5,423 bases of DNA, taken from positions 1 to 5,423 of the forward strand of contig SFUD01000148.1 of the NCBI GenBank assembly GCA_004561775.1, in the 5' to 3' direction. The position numbers and the translations under genes are program-made. Below the pieces are notes generated by a model that saw nothing but the letters and a program-made list of their open reading frames with translations, did not search any database and was not told where the DNA came from. Source of the DNA: a bacterium (GTDB lineage: Bacteria; Bacteroidota; Bacteroidia; Bacteroidales; UBA932). Of this stretch, positions 1-5,423 are shown one piece after another; the stretch's first letter is position 1; each line of letters starts with the position of its first letter.

Positions 1-90
1 CAGCTTAATCCAGATGGCAAGAATAAGGAAAACTGGGCTCAGCACAATCAAACCAAGCCCACTCGCAACAATGTCAAAGATCCTTTTCAT
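1..90 (-). CDS. Phosphoglycosyltransferase (bacterial sugar transferase, PglC/WcaJ type), N-terminal fragment, runs off the left edge
   Basis: Only the first 30 codons are present, from the ATG at 90-88 on the minus strand to the edge. They read MKRIFDIVASGLGLIVLSPV followed by another hydrophobic stretch. This is the typical start of the monotopic phosphoglycosyltransferase family: a basic KR pair (residues 2-3), a hydrophobic re-entrant membrane helix, and a Ser-Pro kink (residues 18-19), with the same Arg-to-Pro spacing I recall for Campylobacter PglC. Family members transfer a sugar-1-phosphate from a UDP-sugar to undecaprenyl phosphate on the inner membrane face, the first step of capsule, O-antigen or glycoprotein glycan assembly. 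The catalytic Asp-Glu pair lies beyond the window. The start overlaps the upstream stop codon by one base (TAATG), suggesting translational coupling. All six Ile codons are ATT or ATC, unlike the genes further right. The sugar cannot be named. Confidence 0.82.
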   Translation of the reverse strand, partial: MKRIFDIVASGLGLIVLSPVFLILAIWIKL

Positions 91-440
91 TAAAGATTCT
101 TGATAATATCAACAAAATTTCCTATCACATACTCCACATCCTCATCCTTCAGCTTGGTATGCAACGGCAAAGTAACCTCATTTTCAAATAGATGATAAGC
201 ATTCGGATAGTCAGCAATGTCAAATCCAAGGGCCTTGTAGGCCGTCATCATCGGCAGCGGCTTGTAATGCACGTTGCAGGCAATACCACGTTCCGCCATC
301 TGCTCAATCACTCTATTGGCATCCTCACGCGTCTTGCCAAGCAGGCGCACAATATACAGATGATGCGAACCGCAATGCTCGGCATCCTTATGATTCAGCA
401 CAGCAACATTCAGACCGTTCAGAGCAGCATCATACTTTGC
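90..440 (-). pseudogene. Remnant of a DegT/DnrJ/EryC1/StrS sugar aminotransferase (PglE-like), C-terminal ~112 residues only
   Basis: This marks the part of the chimeric frame that belongs to a different family. The last ~112 residues (514-625 of the fusion) carry the C-terminal signature of PLP-dependent sugar aminotransferases: AKYDAALNGL, a His-Leu-Tyr strand, GIACNVHYKPLP, YPNAYHLFENEVTLPLH, and a closing amphipathic helix. Intact members are about 370-400 residues, so roughly two thirds is absent, including the cofactor-binding domain and Schiff-base lysine. A DegT aminotransferase immediately before a PglC-type transferase is a common pair in glycan loci, where it makes a 4-amino or similar sugar nucleotide that the transferase then uses. 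This suggests the left side of the junction is an authentic piece of such a locus and the break lies between it and the peptidase. Confidence 0.8.
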
Positions 441-1967
441 CACAATCTCCTGCTCAATAACCGGCTTAACCTCCTCCTTAAGCAGCCTAAGCACCTGCTC
501 CTTGCTATTCTTCAGTTTGGATTGGAGCGCATCAAACTCGCTCTTGTAGTGATTGTAAAGAGCCTCCTCCTGGGCGCTCTTCAGCACCTTCTCAAACTCT
601 ATCTCCGCCGTGCTTCTCTGGTCAAACTCTCTTCCCGATGCAAATTTCACAAACTCATCATACTCTGCATCTGTAAGTTCAAACTCCTCTGCAGGCGCAA
701 TCTGCGTATGCCTCTTATAGTACTCAATGGCAAAATCTCCAACAACATCATTCATAATAAGAGAATAGAGAGGCCTGCTGTAACGCTCCACCTTAAGAGT
801 ATGGTCCGGCTCTATGCCGCCTCCATCATAGACCGTGCGGCCGGAGGCAGTCTTGAAGGCTCTCTTCAGCGAATCGGGAATATAACCCACGCTGCCATCC
901 TCGTTCCTGTTGGAATAGTCTATTGCCTGCACGCAACGCCCGCTTGGAATATAATACTTGGCAGTGGTAAACTTAAGGTAGCCGTTGTAGCCTGTAGAGG
1001 CTGTGGTCTGCACCAATCCCTTGCCATAGGTTCTTGTGCCCACTATGGTTGCCCTGTCCAAATCCTGCAGAGCGCCGCTCAATATCTCCGAAGCAGAGGC
1101 GGAAGCGGAGTTTACAAGCACCATAACAGGCATAAGCGTATCCACCGGCTCCTCCATTGTCTTATAGAGCACCAGCGAAGAGGAGTCTCTTCCCATCTGC
1201 GAGAGCACCTTTGTACCCTTTGGCAGCAGGGTGGAGAGAATACCCACAGACTCATCCATAATGCCGCCTCCATTGCCGCGCAAATCTATAATGAGCTTCT
1301 GCGCGCCCCTCTCTTTAAGTTCGTTGAACCTCTTTCTGAAGTTCTTGGCTAGCCCAACCGTAAAACCGTCAAGCTTTATATAACCTATATTATTCTCCAA
1401 AATGCCGTAGTATGAGAGGTTATCTATCTGAATGCGCTCTCTGGTAAGCAGTATCTCCTTTACCTCTCCCGTACGCCCCTTCTTTACAAGAAACTTAACC
1501 TGAGTATCCGGCTGCCCCTTCATACGGTTGCTGCACTCTGTGGCATTAAGCCCCTTTACATCGGTATCATCTATCTTAAGTATGACATCTCCCGGCTCCA
1601 GTCCGTATTTAACCGCAGGAGAGCCTGCATAAGGCTCTGTAATGAGCACACCCAGAGAGTCCACCTTCTTTATAATAGAGCCCACACCTCCATAAGAGGC
1701 GGTGGTCATAAGCTCCAGCTCCTCCTTCTGCTCATCGGGAAGATACTCCGTATAAGGGTCCAGAGTGGCAAGCATCCTGTCTATGCTGGTCTTTACCAGT
1801 TTGTCCACGCTCACACTATCCACATAGCCCTGCTGGAGCATCTGCAGAACATTGTAATAAATGTGCAGATTTTTGCCCGCCTCAAATTCTTTGGACTGCG
1901 CCTTTGCTCCACCCGTTGCAAGAAGGGCAAGCAAGAGGGCAAAAGTGAGAGAAATAACCCTGTTCAT
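90..1967 (-). CDS. Chimeric protein: exported S41 C-terminal processing peptidase fused in frame to the C-terminal end of a DegT-family sugar aminotransferase
   Basis: The frame encodes 625 residues. Residues 1-23 are a signal peptide with an AKA-Q cleavage site, so the peptidase part acts in the periplasm. A helical region with the DPYTEYL motif follows (about 70-76), then a PDZ domain for substrate C-termini (about 88-165) and the S41 protease domain. The catalytic set is intact: the middle Ser of SASASE (S291), then K316 and Q320 in TYGKGLVQ, with the 25-residue Ser-Lys spacing of the Prc/CtpB family. The charged helical region at about 425-510 is typical of Bacteroidota members, but their usual C-terminal end is missing. 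From about residue 510 the protein instead matches the end of DegT/DnrJ/EryC1/StrS aminotransferases: SHHLYIVRL, NVHYKPLP, YPNA, FENEVTLPLHTKL. That piece lacks the PLP-binding lysine, so it cannot be an active aminotransferase. The start at 1967 lies 6 bases after the preceding stop, which implies an operon. The peptidase assignment is firm; whether the fusion exists in a living genome is uncertain. Confidence 0.9.
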   Translation of the reverse strand: MNRVISLTFALLLALLATGGAKAQSKEFEAGKNLHIYYNVLQMLQQGYVDSVSVDKLVKTSIDRMLATLDPYTEYLPDEQKEELELMTTASYGGVGSIIKKVDSLGVLITEPYAGSPAVKYGLEPGDVILKIDDTDVKGLNATECSNRMKGQPDTQVKFLVKKGRTGEVKEILLTRERIQIDNLSYYGILENNIGYIKLDGFTVGLAKNFRKRFNELKERGAQKLIIDLRGNGGGIMDESVGILSTLLPKGTKVLSQMGRDSSSLVLYKTMEEPVDTLMPVMVLVNSASASASEILSGALQDLDRATIVGTRTYGKGLVQTTASTGYNGYLKFTTAKYYIPSGRCVQAIDYSNRNEDGSVGYIPDSLKRAFKTASGRTVYDGGGIEPDHTLKVERYSRPLYSLIMNDVVGDFAIEYYKRHTQIAPAEEFELTDAEYDEFVKFASGREFDQRSTAEIEFEKVLKSAQEEALYNHYKSEFDALQSKLKNSKEQVLRLLKEEVKPVIEQEIVAKYDAALNGLNVAVLNHKDAEHCGSHHLYIVRLLGKTREDANRVIEQMAERGIACNVHYKPLPMMTAYKALGFDIADYPNAYHLFENEVTLPLHTKLKDEDVEYVIGNFVDIIKNL

Positions 1968-1973
1968 ATCTTA

Positions 1974-3425
1974 TCAATTGTTTTTATAAAACTCATTCAC
2001 CACTGCAGAGTACCTGGCAGCTCGCTCCTTATCTATCTCCGAATAGATATCTTCCAGCACAATAAAGTAGTAGAGAGCGCGCTTAAGGTCTTCTGAAGAG
2101 ATAAAGGCCCCTCCCTTAGAGGTTGCAAAGAGAGCCACTGCCTGCAGGGTCTCCCTCTCAAAGGCATCTGCAAGGGCATCCGCCTTGGCGCGCTGGCCCA
2201 TCTGGCAATAGAGCGATATGGCATCCATAACAGCACGGTCGTTAAGGGACGAGATAATGCTGTTGTTAAGCGGGAAATTCTCTGCTGGGGCAACCTCCTG
2301 CATCTTGTCCAAGACGGCAAGCGCGCGGGTTGTGTCACCCTTCTCCAAGAGATATGAAGCGCTCTGGGAGAGCACATCTCTTATAGACTGCAAATGGTTG
2401 AAAGTTAACATATTCTGATAATCCACATTTATAGTGGTATCTTTAAACGGCTCCCAATCGTACACATTCATTATGCGGTTATAGAGGGCATCTGCATCCA
2501 TCTGCTCCACCACTCCGGAGGAGGTGCCTGTAGCGTTCTTTATAGGTACAAACTTAAAGGCAAAGCCGTCAAACTGCAGATACTCCTTCTCTCCAATATT
2601 GACATCTCCTCCGCGCTGCATAAAGTAGAGCGGCCTGTCCCATTCATATGTAGAGAGGTAATCCAAAATCATAAGCTCTGTTTTGGAGAGGTTGTTCTTG
2701 CCGTCAGAGATATTGAGCACAACTGTATCTATAACCTTATCCATATCGCACTCCGGCACAATGTTATATTTGCGCACATTCTCTTTGTTTACAGGAATCA
2801 TCAGCTTCTTGGCAGGAAGATAGTCGTGGTCCTTTCCGTCGCTCAGCGGAATCTTTATTCTTGGATTCTTAAAGATCTCTATTGCCTGGCTCAAGAGTAT
2901 AGGCTTGCCGTCAAATCTGTCGTAAATCTGAACAAAATCATTTGTTCCGTAGAGATACTGCCTCCTTGGAATGGTAAACTGAACAGGCTCAGATTCATAT
3001 TGCTTGCACTGCATCTGGTCTATATACCAGTCTGTTCCAAGCAAAGAGGTATTCATAACACGCACGTCGGTACGTATTCCCTCAACCTCCTGGGCATACC
3101 AGAGCGGGAAGGTATCATTATCTCCGTGGGTTACAAGAATGGCATTGGGGTCTGTGCTCTCAAGAATGTTGCGCGCCATTGCAACTACGGTATAACGGCC
3201 GCTGCGGTCGTGGTCGTCCCAAGTCTGCGAGAGCATCTGGAGAGGCACCACAAGCGCCACAAGAGAGGCGGCCACAGCAGCTGCCCACCGCCAATCCAAT
3301 CCATATTGCAAAGACATAGAAAGAGCCCGCATAAGCATAGTCACGCTCTCTTGCCTGGTAAGGGGTCTGGTTAAGGTAGAGCACAATTGCAATGCCGGTA
3401 AGGAAGAAGAGCATTGCCACAACAA
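1974..3425 (-). CDS. DUF2723/TMEM260-family protein O-mannosyltransferase-like protein, C-terminal part (displaced frame)
   Basis: The open frame runs from 3425, but only about residue 48 onward (from base 3284) resembles the family. The first ~47 residues are an out-of-frame reading of the N-terminal part's coding region. The real portion is about 436 residues: a hydrophobic stretch (AAAVAASLVALVVPLQM), the conserved TWDDHDRSGRYT, then GDNDTFPLWYAQEVEG and RTDVRV. These lead into a large soluble, presumably periplasmic, domain. It ends in a helical, TPR-like region (about 340-480) with repeated helix pairs such as YLLEKGDTTRALAVLDKM. The RGD and NDTF segments are typical of Bacteroidota DUF2723 proteins. 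It continues the gene starting at 5007 and is unlikely to be expressed separately: I see no convincing start signal, though ATGs exist at 3338, 3332 and 3317. The TGA stop at 1976-1974 is followed 6 bases later by the S41 peptidase start. Confidence 0.8.
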   Translation of the reverse strand: MLWQCSSSLPALQLCSTLTRPLTRQESVTMLMRALSMSLQYGLDWRWAAAVAASLVALVVPLQMLSQTWDDHDRSGRYTVVAMARNILESTDPNAILVTHGDNDTFPLWYAQEVEGIRTDVRVMNTSLLGTDWYIDQMQCKQYESEPVQFTIPRRQYLYGTNDFVQIYDRFDGKPILLSQAIEIFKNPRIKIPLSDGKDHDYLPAKKLMIPVNKENVRKYNIVPECDMDKVIDTVVLNISDGKNNLSKTELMILDYLSTYEWDRPLYFMQRGGDVNIGEKEYLQFDGFAFKFVPIKNATGTSSGVVEQMDADALYNRIMNVYDWEPFKDTTINVDYQNMLTFNHLQSIRDVLSQSASYLLEKGDTTRALAVLDKMQEVAPAENFPLNNSIISSLNDRAVMDAISLYCQMGQRAKADALADAFERETLQAVALFATSKGGAFISSEDLKRALYYFIVLEDIYSEIDKERAARYSAVVNEFYKNN

Positions 3426-5007
3426 ACCAATTCTTCTTATCCCTGCTCAACTGATAAACCAGGCCGATTATTCCAAGAATCAGAGGCAGGAAATAGAAAT
3501 GGTTCTTTGCCCTGCTGTTAACTATATAATCCGGGCCAATGCTCTGGTCTCCAAGCCTTGCCTTGTCTATGAAACCTATGCCGCTCTCCCAGTTGCCCTT
3601 GAGAAGGTCTCCCGGTGTGGTGCCCTGAATGTCGTTCTGGCGACCCACAAAGTTCCACATAAAGTACCTCCAGTACATATAGTTGAGCTGATAGTCGAAG
3701 AAATAGGCAAGATTTGCCCCAAAAGTGGGCTGCTTGAACTCCGAGCCTACTATGCTTCTTCCCTTGCCCTGGGTGTACATATTATAGAAGCCAATGTAGG
3801 AGTTGCCGGCCCCTCCCGTATACATTCTCGGGAAGAGCATCTTTGTAGCAGGGTCATACTCCGGCTCCACAGGAGCCTCCAGCTTCTCATATTTTCCGTC
3901 AACAAAGTTGTAATATGTAGGGGTCTTTAGAGATACCATCGGGGAGGCAAAGGTCTCTCCATAGAGCAGTGGCGCAGAGCCGTACTGCTCGCGTCCCAGA
4001 TACCTTACAAGTGTGAATGGGTTATCCGGCATATACTCGTTGGTAGGAGTGTTGGCACTGGAGCGGATTACCACCACGGCAAAGGTGGAGTAACCTATCA
4101 CAATCATTGTAAAACAGAGAATGATGGTATTCAGAAGCACCTTGGCGCGCTTGTAGGTATAGTAGAAACCCCATACTCCCAGCCCTATGAGCATAAGCAT
4201 AAAGCAGGTGGCTCCGCTATTTACAGGCAATCCCAGCAGATTTACAAAGAGAAGGTCTGCATAGGCGGAGAATTTTGGAATATAAGGAATCATTCCAAAG
4301 AGTATGAAGGCCAATATTGCCACAGCAATAAAGAGCACCTTCCAGGTTCTTTTGGCAGTAACCTCATACATTTTGAAATAGTAGAGGAAGACCATTGCCG
4401 GAATTGTAAGAAGGTTAAGCAGATGGACTCCTATAGAGAGGCCCATAAGGAAGGCAATAAGCACTATCCACCTGTTGGCATAGGGCTGGTGTGCCTCCTC
4501 CTCCCACTCCAGCATTGCCCAAAAGACAATGGCTGTAAAGAGAGAGGACATTGCATAAACCTCACCCTCAACTGCAGAGAACCAGAAGGTATCGGACCAG
4601 CAATATGCAAGCGAGCCAACCACACCTGCGCCATAGATGGCAATTGCGGTTGAGAGCTTTATGGCAACTCCCTCACTCCCTTTTATTTCAAATATCCTTC
4701 TTGCAAAGTGCACAATAGTAAGATAGAGGAAGAATATTGTAAAGGCAGAACAGAGTGCGCTCATTGCATTTACCAGCATTGCCGCGTTCTGGGCATCTCC
4801 AAAGAGTGTAAAGAGGCGCGCAAAGAGCTGGAAAACCGGGTTTCCCGGCGGGTGTCCAACCTCCAGTTTATAAGATGAAGCAATAAACTCACCACAGTCC
4901 CAAAAACTTGCGGTGGGCTCTATGGTCATAAGGTAAGTGATGGCGGAGATAAGCAGCACTGCCAGCGCAACCACTCTGTTAACCCTCTTGAACTCTTTGA
5001 TTTCCAT
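3160..5007 (-). CDS. DUF2723/TMEM260-family protein O-mannosyltransferase-like membrane protein, N-terminal part (frame broken)
   Basis: Residues 1-574 match the polytopic GT-C-type membrane domain of the DUF2723 family, which includes human TMEM260, an ER protein O-mannosyltransferase. Bacteroidota homologues are thought to add sugars, probably mannose, to exported proteins from a lipid-phosphate donor. An N-terminal anchor helix (about 11-28) precedes the signature FWDCGEF (35-41), whose acidic residues are likely catalytic, and VGHPPGNPVF (50-59). Many more membrane segments follow (about 80-100, 115-135, 180-210, 222-243, 265-283, 293-315, 504-520, 527-545, 563-575). RERDYAYAGSFY (553-564) is another conserved block. 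After GLAV (571-574) the frame turns into a Cys/Arg/Pro-rich 41-residue tail unrelated to the family, while the expected continuation appears one frame over. Normal family length is about 1000-1150 residues; correcting the shift gives about 1010. ATG at 5007 is chosen because it precedes the conserved N-terminal helix and follows an A/T-rich leader. Confidence 0.85.
   Translation of the reverse strand: MEIKEFKRVNRVVALAVLLISAITYLMTIEPTASFWDCGEFIASSYKLEVGHPPGNPVFQLFARLFTLFGDAQNAAMLVNAMSALCSAFTIFFLYLTIVHFARRIFEIKGSEGVAIKLSTAIAIYGAGVVGSLAYCWSDTFWFSAVEGEVYAMSSLFTAIVFWAMLEWEEEAHQPYANRWIVLIAFLMGLSIGVHLLNLLTIPAMVFLYYFKMYEVTAKRTWKVLFIAVAILAFILFGMIPYIPKFSAYADLLFVNLLGLPVNSGATCFMLMLIGLGVWGFYYTYKRAKVLLNTIILCFTMIVIGYSTFAVVVIRSSANTPTNEYMPDNPFTLVRYLGREQYGSAPLLYGETFASPMVSLKTPTYYNFVDGKYEKLEAPVEPEYDPATKMLFPRMYTGGAGNSYIGFYNMYTQGKGRSIVGSEFKQPTFGANLAYFFDYQLNYMYWRYFMWNFVGRQNDIQGTTPGDLLKGNWESGIGFIDKARLGDQSIGPDYIVNSRAKNHFYFLPLILGIIGLVYQLSRDKKNWFVVAMLFFLTGIAIVLYLNQTPYQARERDYAYAGSFYVFAIWIGLAVGSCCGRLSCGACGASPDALADLGRPRPQRPLYRSCNGAQHS
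3268..3290 (-). other. Frame break inside the DUF2723 gene, with possible loss of a short loop
   Basis: On the coding strand the reading passes GCG GTG GGC AGC TGC TG. The upstream frame gives ...GLAVGSCCG, while skipping one G of the GGG run (bases 3284-3286) gives ...GLAVAAAVAASLVALVVP, which rejoins the family sequence. A single extra G is therefore the simplest explanation. However, the joined product has an unbroken hydrophobic run of about 28 residues from YVFAIW to VPLQM. Relatives, as I recall them, have a short charged loop between two membrane helices here, so a small deletion not divisible by three is also possible. Confidence 0.7.
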
Positions 5008-5066
5008 ATATTGTAAATATCTTTATGAAAAAGCTGAATATGCAATAAAAATGCCGTTATAACCTG

Positions 5067-5074
5067 CAAATATA
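5067..5074 (-). promoter_or_regulatory. Bacteroidota-type -7 box (TATATTTG) for the leftward operon
   Basis: The minus strand reads TATATTTG here, an exact match to the Bacteroidota -7 consensus TAnnTTTG. Transcription would start near 5060, giving a leader of about 50 A/T-rich bases before the DUF2723 start codon at 5007. No good TTTG -33 element is visible at the usual 19-21 bp spacing, which would fall just inside the divergent gene, so the call rests on one box and its position. Confidence 0.5.
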
Positions 5075-5075
5075 A

Positions 5076-5083
5076 TAACTTTG
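5076..5083 (+). promoter_or_regulatory. Bacteroidota-type -7 box (TAACTTTG) for the rightward gene
   Basis: TAACTTTG matches the TAnnTTTG consensus and lies one base from the opposite-strand -7 box. Transcription would begin around 5088-5091, leaving almost no leader before the ATG at 5091. A clear -33 TTTG at about 5053-5056 is absent (the sequence there is GCCG). Support is the box and its location between divergent genes. Confidence 0.42.
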
Positions 5084-5090
5084 CAGAATT

Positions 5091-5423
5091 ATGAGAATAG
5101 TTACAGCCGCCATACAGCTCATATCCGAACTTCTGCCCTCCATAAAAGAGGCGTGGCCGGAGTCCGAGCGCCTTCTCTACTCCTTTTCAAAGGCAACGGC
5201 AGACTACTCCCTTATAGACACTATCTTCACGCTGGCCATAACCATACTGCTCATACTGCTCATTATCCTCTACCATCAGAGAATAATAAATGCCGCCGCA
5301 GGATTGGCCGCCACCCCCTTCAACCAGCGCTATCTGCTAAATTTCAGAAGAGACATTGTCTCAAGAGCCAACCTCAACATCTTCCTCCTCTTTGGGATCA
5401 TACTCTTCTCATACGTTTTTGCA
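5091..5423 (+). CDS. Small integral membrane protein, possibly DUF4271 family, N-terminal part, runs off the right edge
   Basis: An open frame of 111 codons starts at ATG 5091 and continues past the window. The nearest in-frame stop upstream is the TAA at 5076-5078 and there is no other ATG between, so the start is well fixed. An amphipathic N-terminal segment (1-40) precedes a strong membrane helix (about 41-61, rich in Ile and Leu). A loop follows with RIINAAAGL and FNQRYLLNFRRD, then the start of a second membrane helix (about 95-111). The pattern of a helix, a basic Phe/Arg-rich loop and a second helix after an N-terminal soluble segment resembles the Bacteroidota DUF4271 family, whose function is unknown to me. 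The resemblance is weak and from memory. Ile is mostly ATA (about 11 of 17), matching the peptidase codon style and suggesting a resident gene. It is transcribed away from the DUF2723 operon. Confidence 0.6.
   Translation, partial: MRIVTAAIQLISELLPSIKEAWPESERLLYSFSKATADYSLIDTIFTLAITILLILLIILYHQRIINAAAGLAATPFNQRYLLNFRRDIVSRANLNIFLLFGIILFSYVFA

Larger units (their letters stand above)
5064..5086. repeat. Perfect inverted repeat CTGCAAA-N9-TTTGCAG in the divergent promoter region
   Basis: Two 7-bp arms (5064-5070 and 5080-5086) are exact reverse complements around a 9-bp A/T-rich spacer centred on 5075. Each arm contains the TTTG half of one of the two opposed -7 boxes, so the symmetry may simply reflect two consensus promoters placed back to back. 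It could also be an operator bound by a dimeric regulator. A transcription terminator is unlikely because the site lies upstream of both genes and has no T run. Confidence 0.6.

Noticed and set aside
192..1352. Long plus-strand open frame of 386 codons opposite the S41 peptidase
   Set aside because: It is entirely antisense to a gene with clear signal peptide, PDZ and catalytic motifs. Its translation is Leu/Ile/His/Arg-rich with no recognisable domain, as expected for a shadow frame.
2033..2377. Minus-strand open frame of 114 codons inside the C-terminal part of the DUF2723 gene
   Set aside because: It is a +1 reading of the TPR-like region, rich in Arg, Pro, Ser and Leu with no family resemblance, while the main frame has conserved sequence.
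3160..3282. Cys/Arg/Pro-rich 41-residue tail (SCCGRLSCGACG...) as a possible metal-binding extension
   Set aside because: The same bases encode the conserved family sequence (AAAVAASL...WDDHDRSGRYT) in the other frame, so the tail is a product of the frame break.
3265..3295. Programmed ribosomal frameshift as the explanation for the split DUF2723 gene
   Set aside because: A short GGG run is not a known slippery site, no clear downstream structure was seen, and the family is normally encoded in one frame; an indel is simpler.
2826..3374. Plus-strand open frame of 182 codons opposite the DUF2723 C-terminal part
   Set aside because: It is antisense to conserved WDDHD/GDNDTFP coding sequence and its translation is low in recognisable features.
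3499..3930. Plus-strand open frame of 143 codons opposite the DUF2723 N-terminal part
   Set aside because: It is antisense to a continuous conserved membrane-protein frame, with no promoter or domain evidence.
5042..5054. GCAATAAAAATGC as a hairpin or terminator between the divergent genes
   Set aside because: Only three base pairs match at the ends (GCA/TGC). It sits upstream of both genes where no terminator is expected.

Overview
The window looks like chromosomal DNA of a Bacteroidota member, probably Bacteroidales. The evidence is a TMEM260-like (DUF2723) protein O-mannosyltransferase of Bacteroidota type, a Bacteroidota-style exported S41 peptidase, -7 boxes matching the Bacteroidota consensus TAnnTTTG, and no convincing Shine-Dalgarno sequences. 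AGA/AGG and ATA codons are frequent in most of the window. The assignment rests on family recognition; there is no rRNA or other marker gene.

Layout. Most of the window (1-5007) is one leftward, tightly packed transcription unit. Read in its own direction it starts at 5007 with a large membrane protein of the DUF2723/TMEM260 family. This gene is broken by a frame change near 3270-3288, so its two halves lie in different frames (N-terminal part 5007 to about 3285, C-terminal part about 3284 to 1974). Six bases later comes an exported S41 (C-terminal processing) peptidase, 1967 to about 430. Its last ~112 codons are not peptidase. They are the C-terminal end of a DegT/DnrJ/EryC1/StrS sugar aminotransferase, joined in frame. 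The chimeric gene stops in a TAATG overlap with the first 30 codons of a PglC/WcaJ-type phosphoglycosyltransferase, which runs off the left edge. At the right, an 83-bp intergenic region carries back-to-back promoter-like boxes, followed by a rightward, truncated small membrane protein (5091 to the edge), possibly DUF4271.

How the genes fit together. The DUF2723 protein is probably a cell-envelope protein O-glycosyltransferase and the S41 enzyme a periplasmic protease, so both act on exported proteins. The DegT tail plus phosphoglycosyltransferase pair is typical of a lipid-linked glycan or capsule locus (amino-sugar synthesis followed by transfer to undecaprenyl phosphate). That pair differs from the rest in isoleucine codon use: ATA is almost absent in it but makes up about half of Ile codons in the peptidase part. 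The glycan-locus end may therefore have come from elsewhere, by a deletion or rearrangement in the genome or by a misjoin in assembly. No new defence, mobile or RNA system was found. The notable points are the chimeric gene, the broken glycosyltransferase and the symmetrical divergent promoter.
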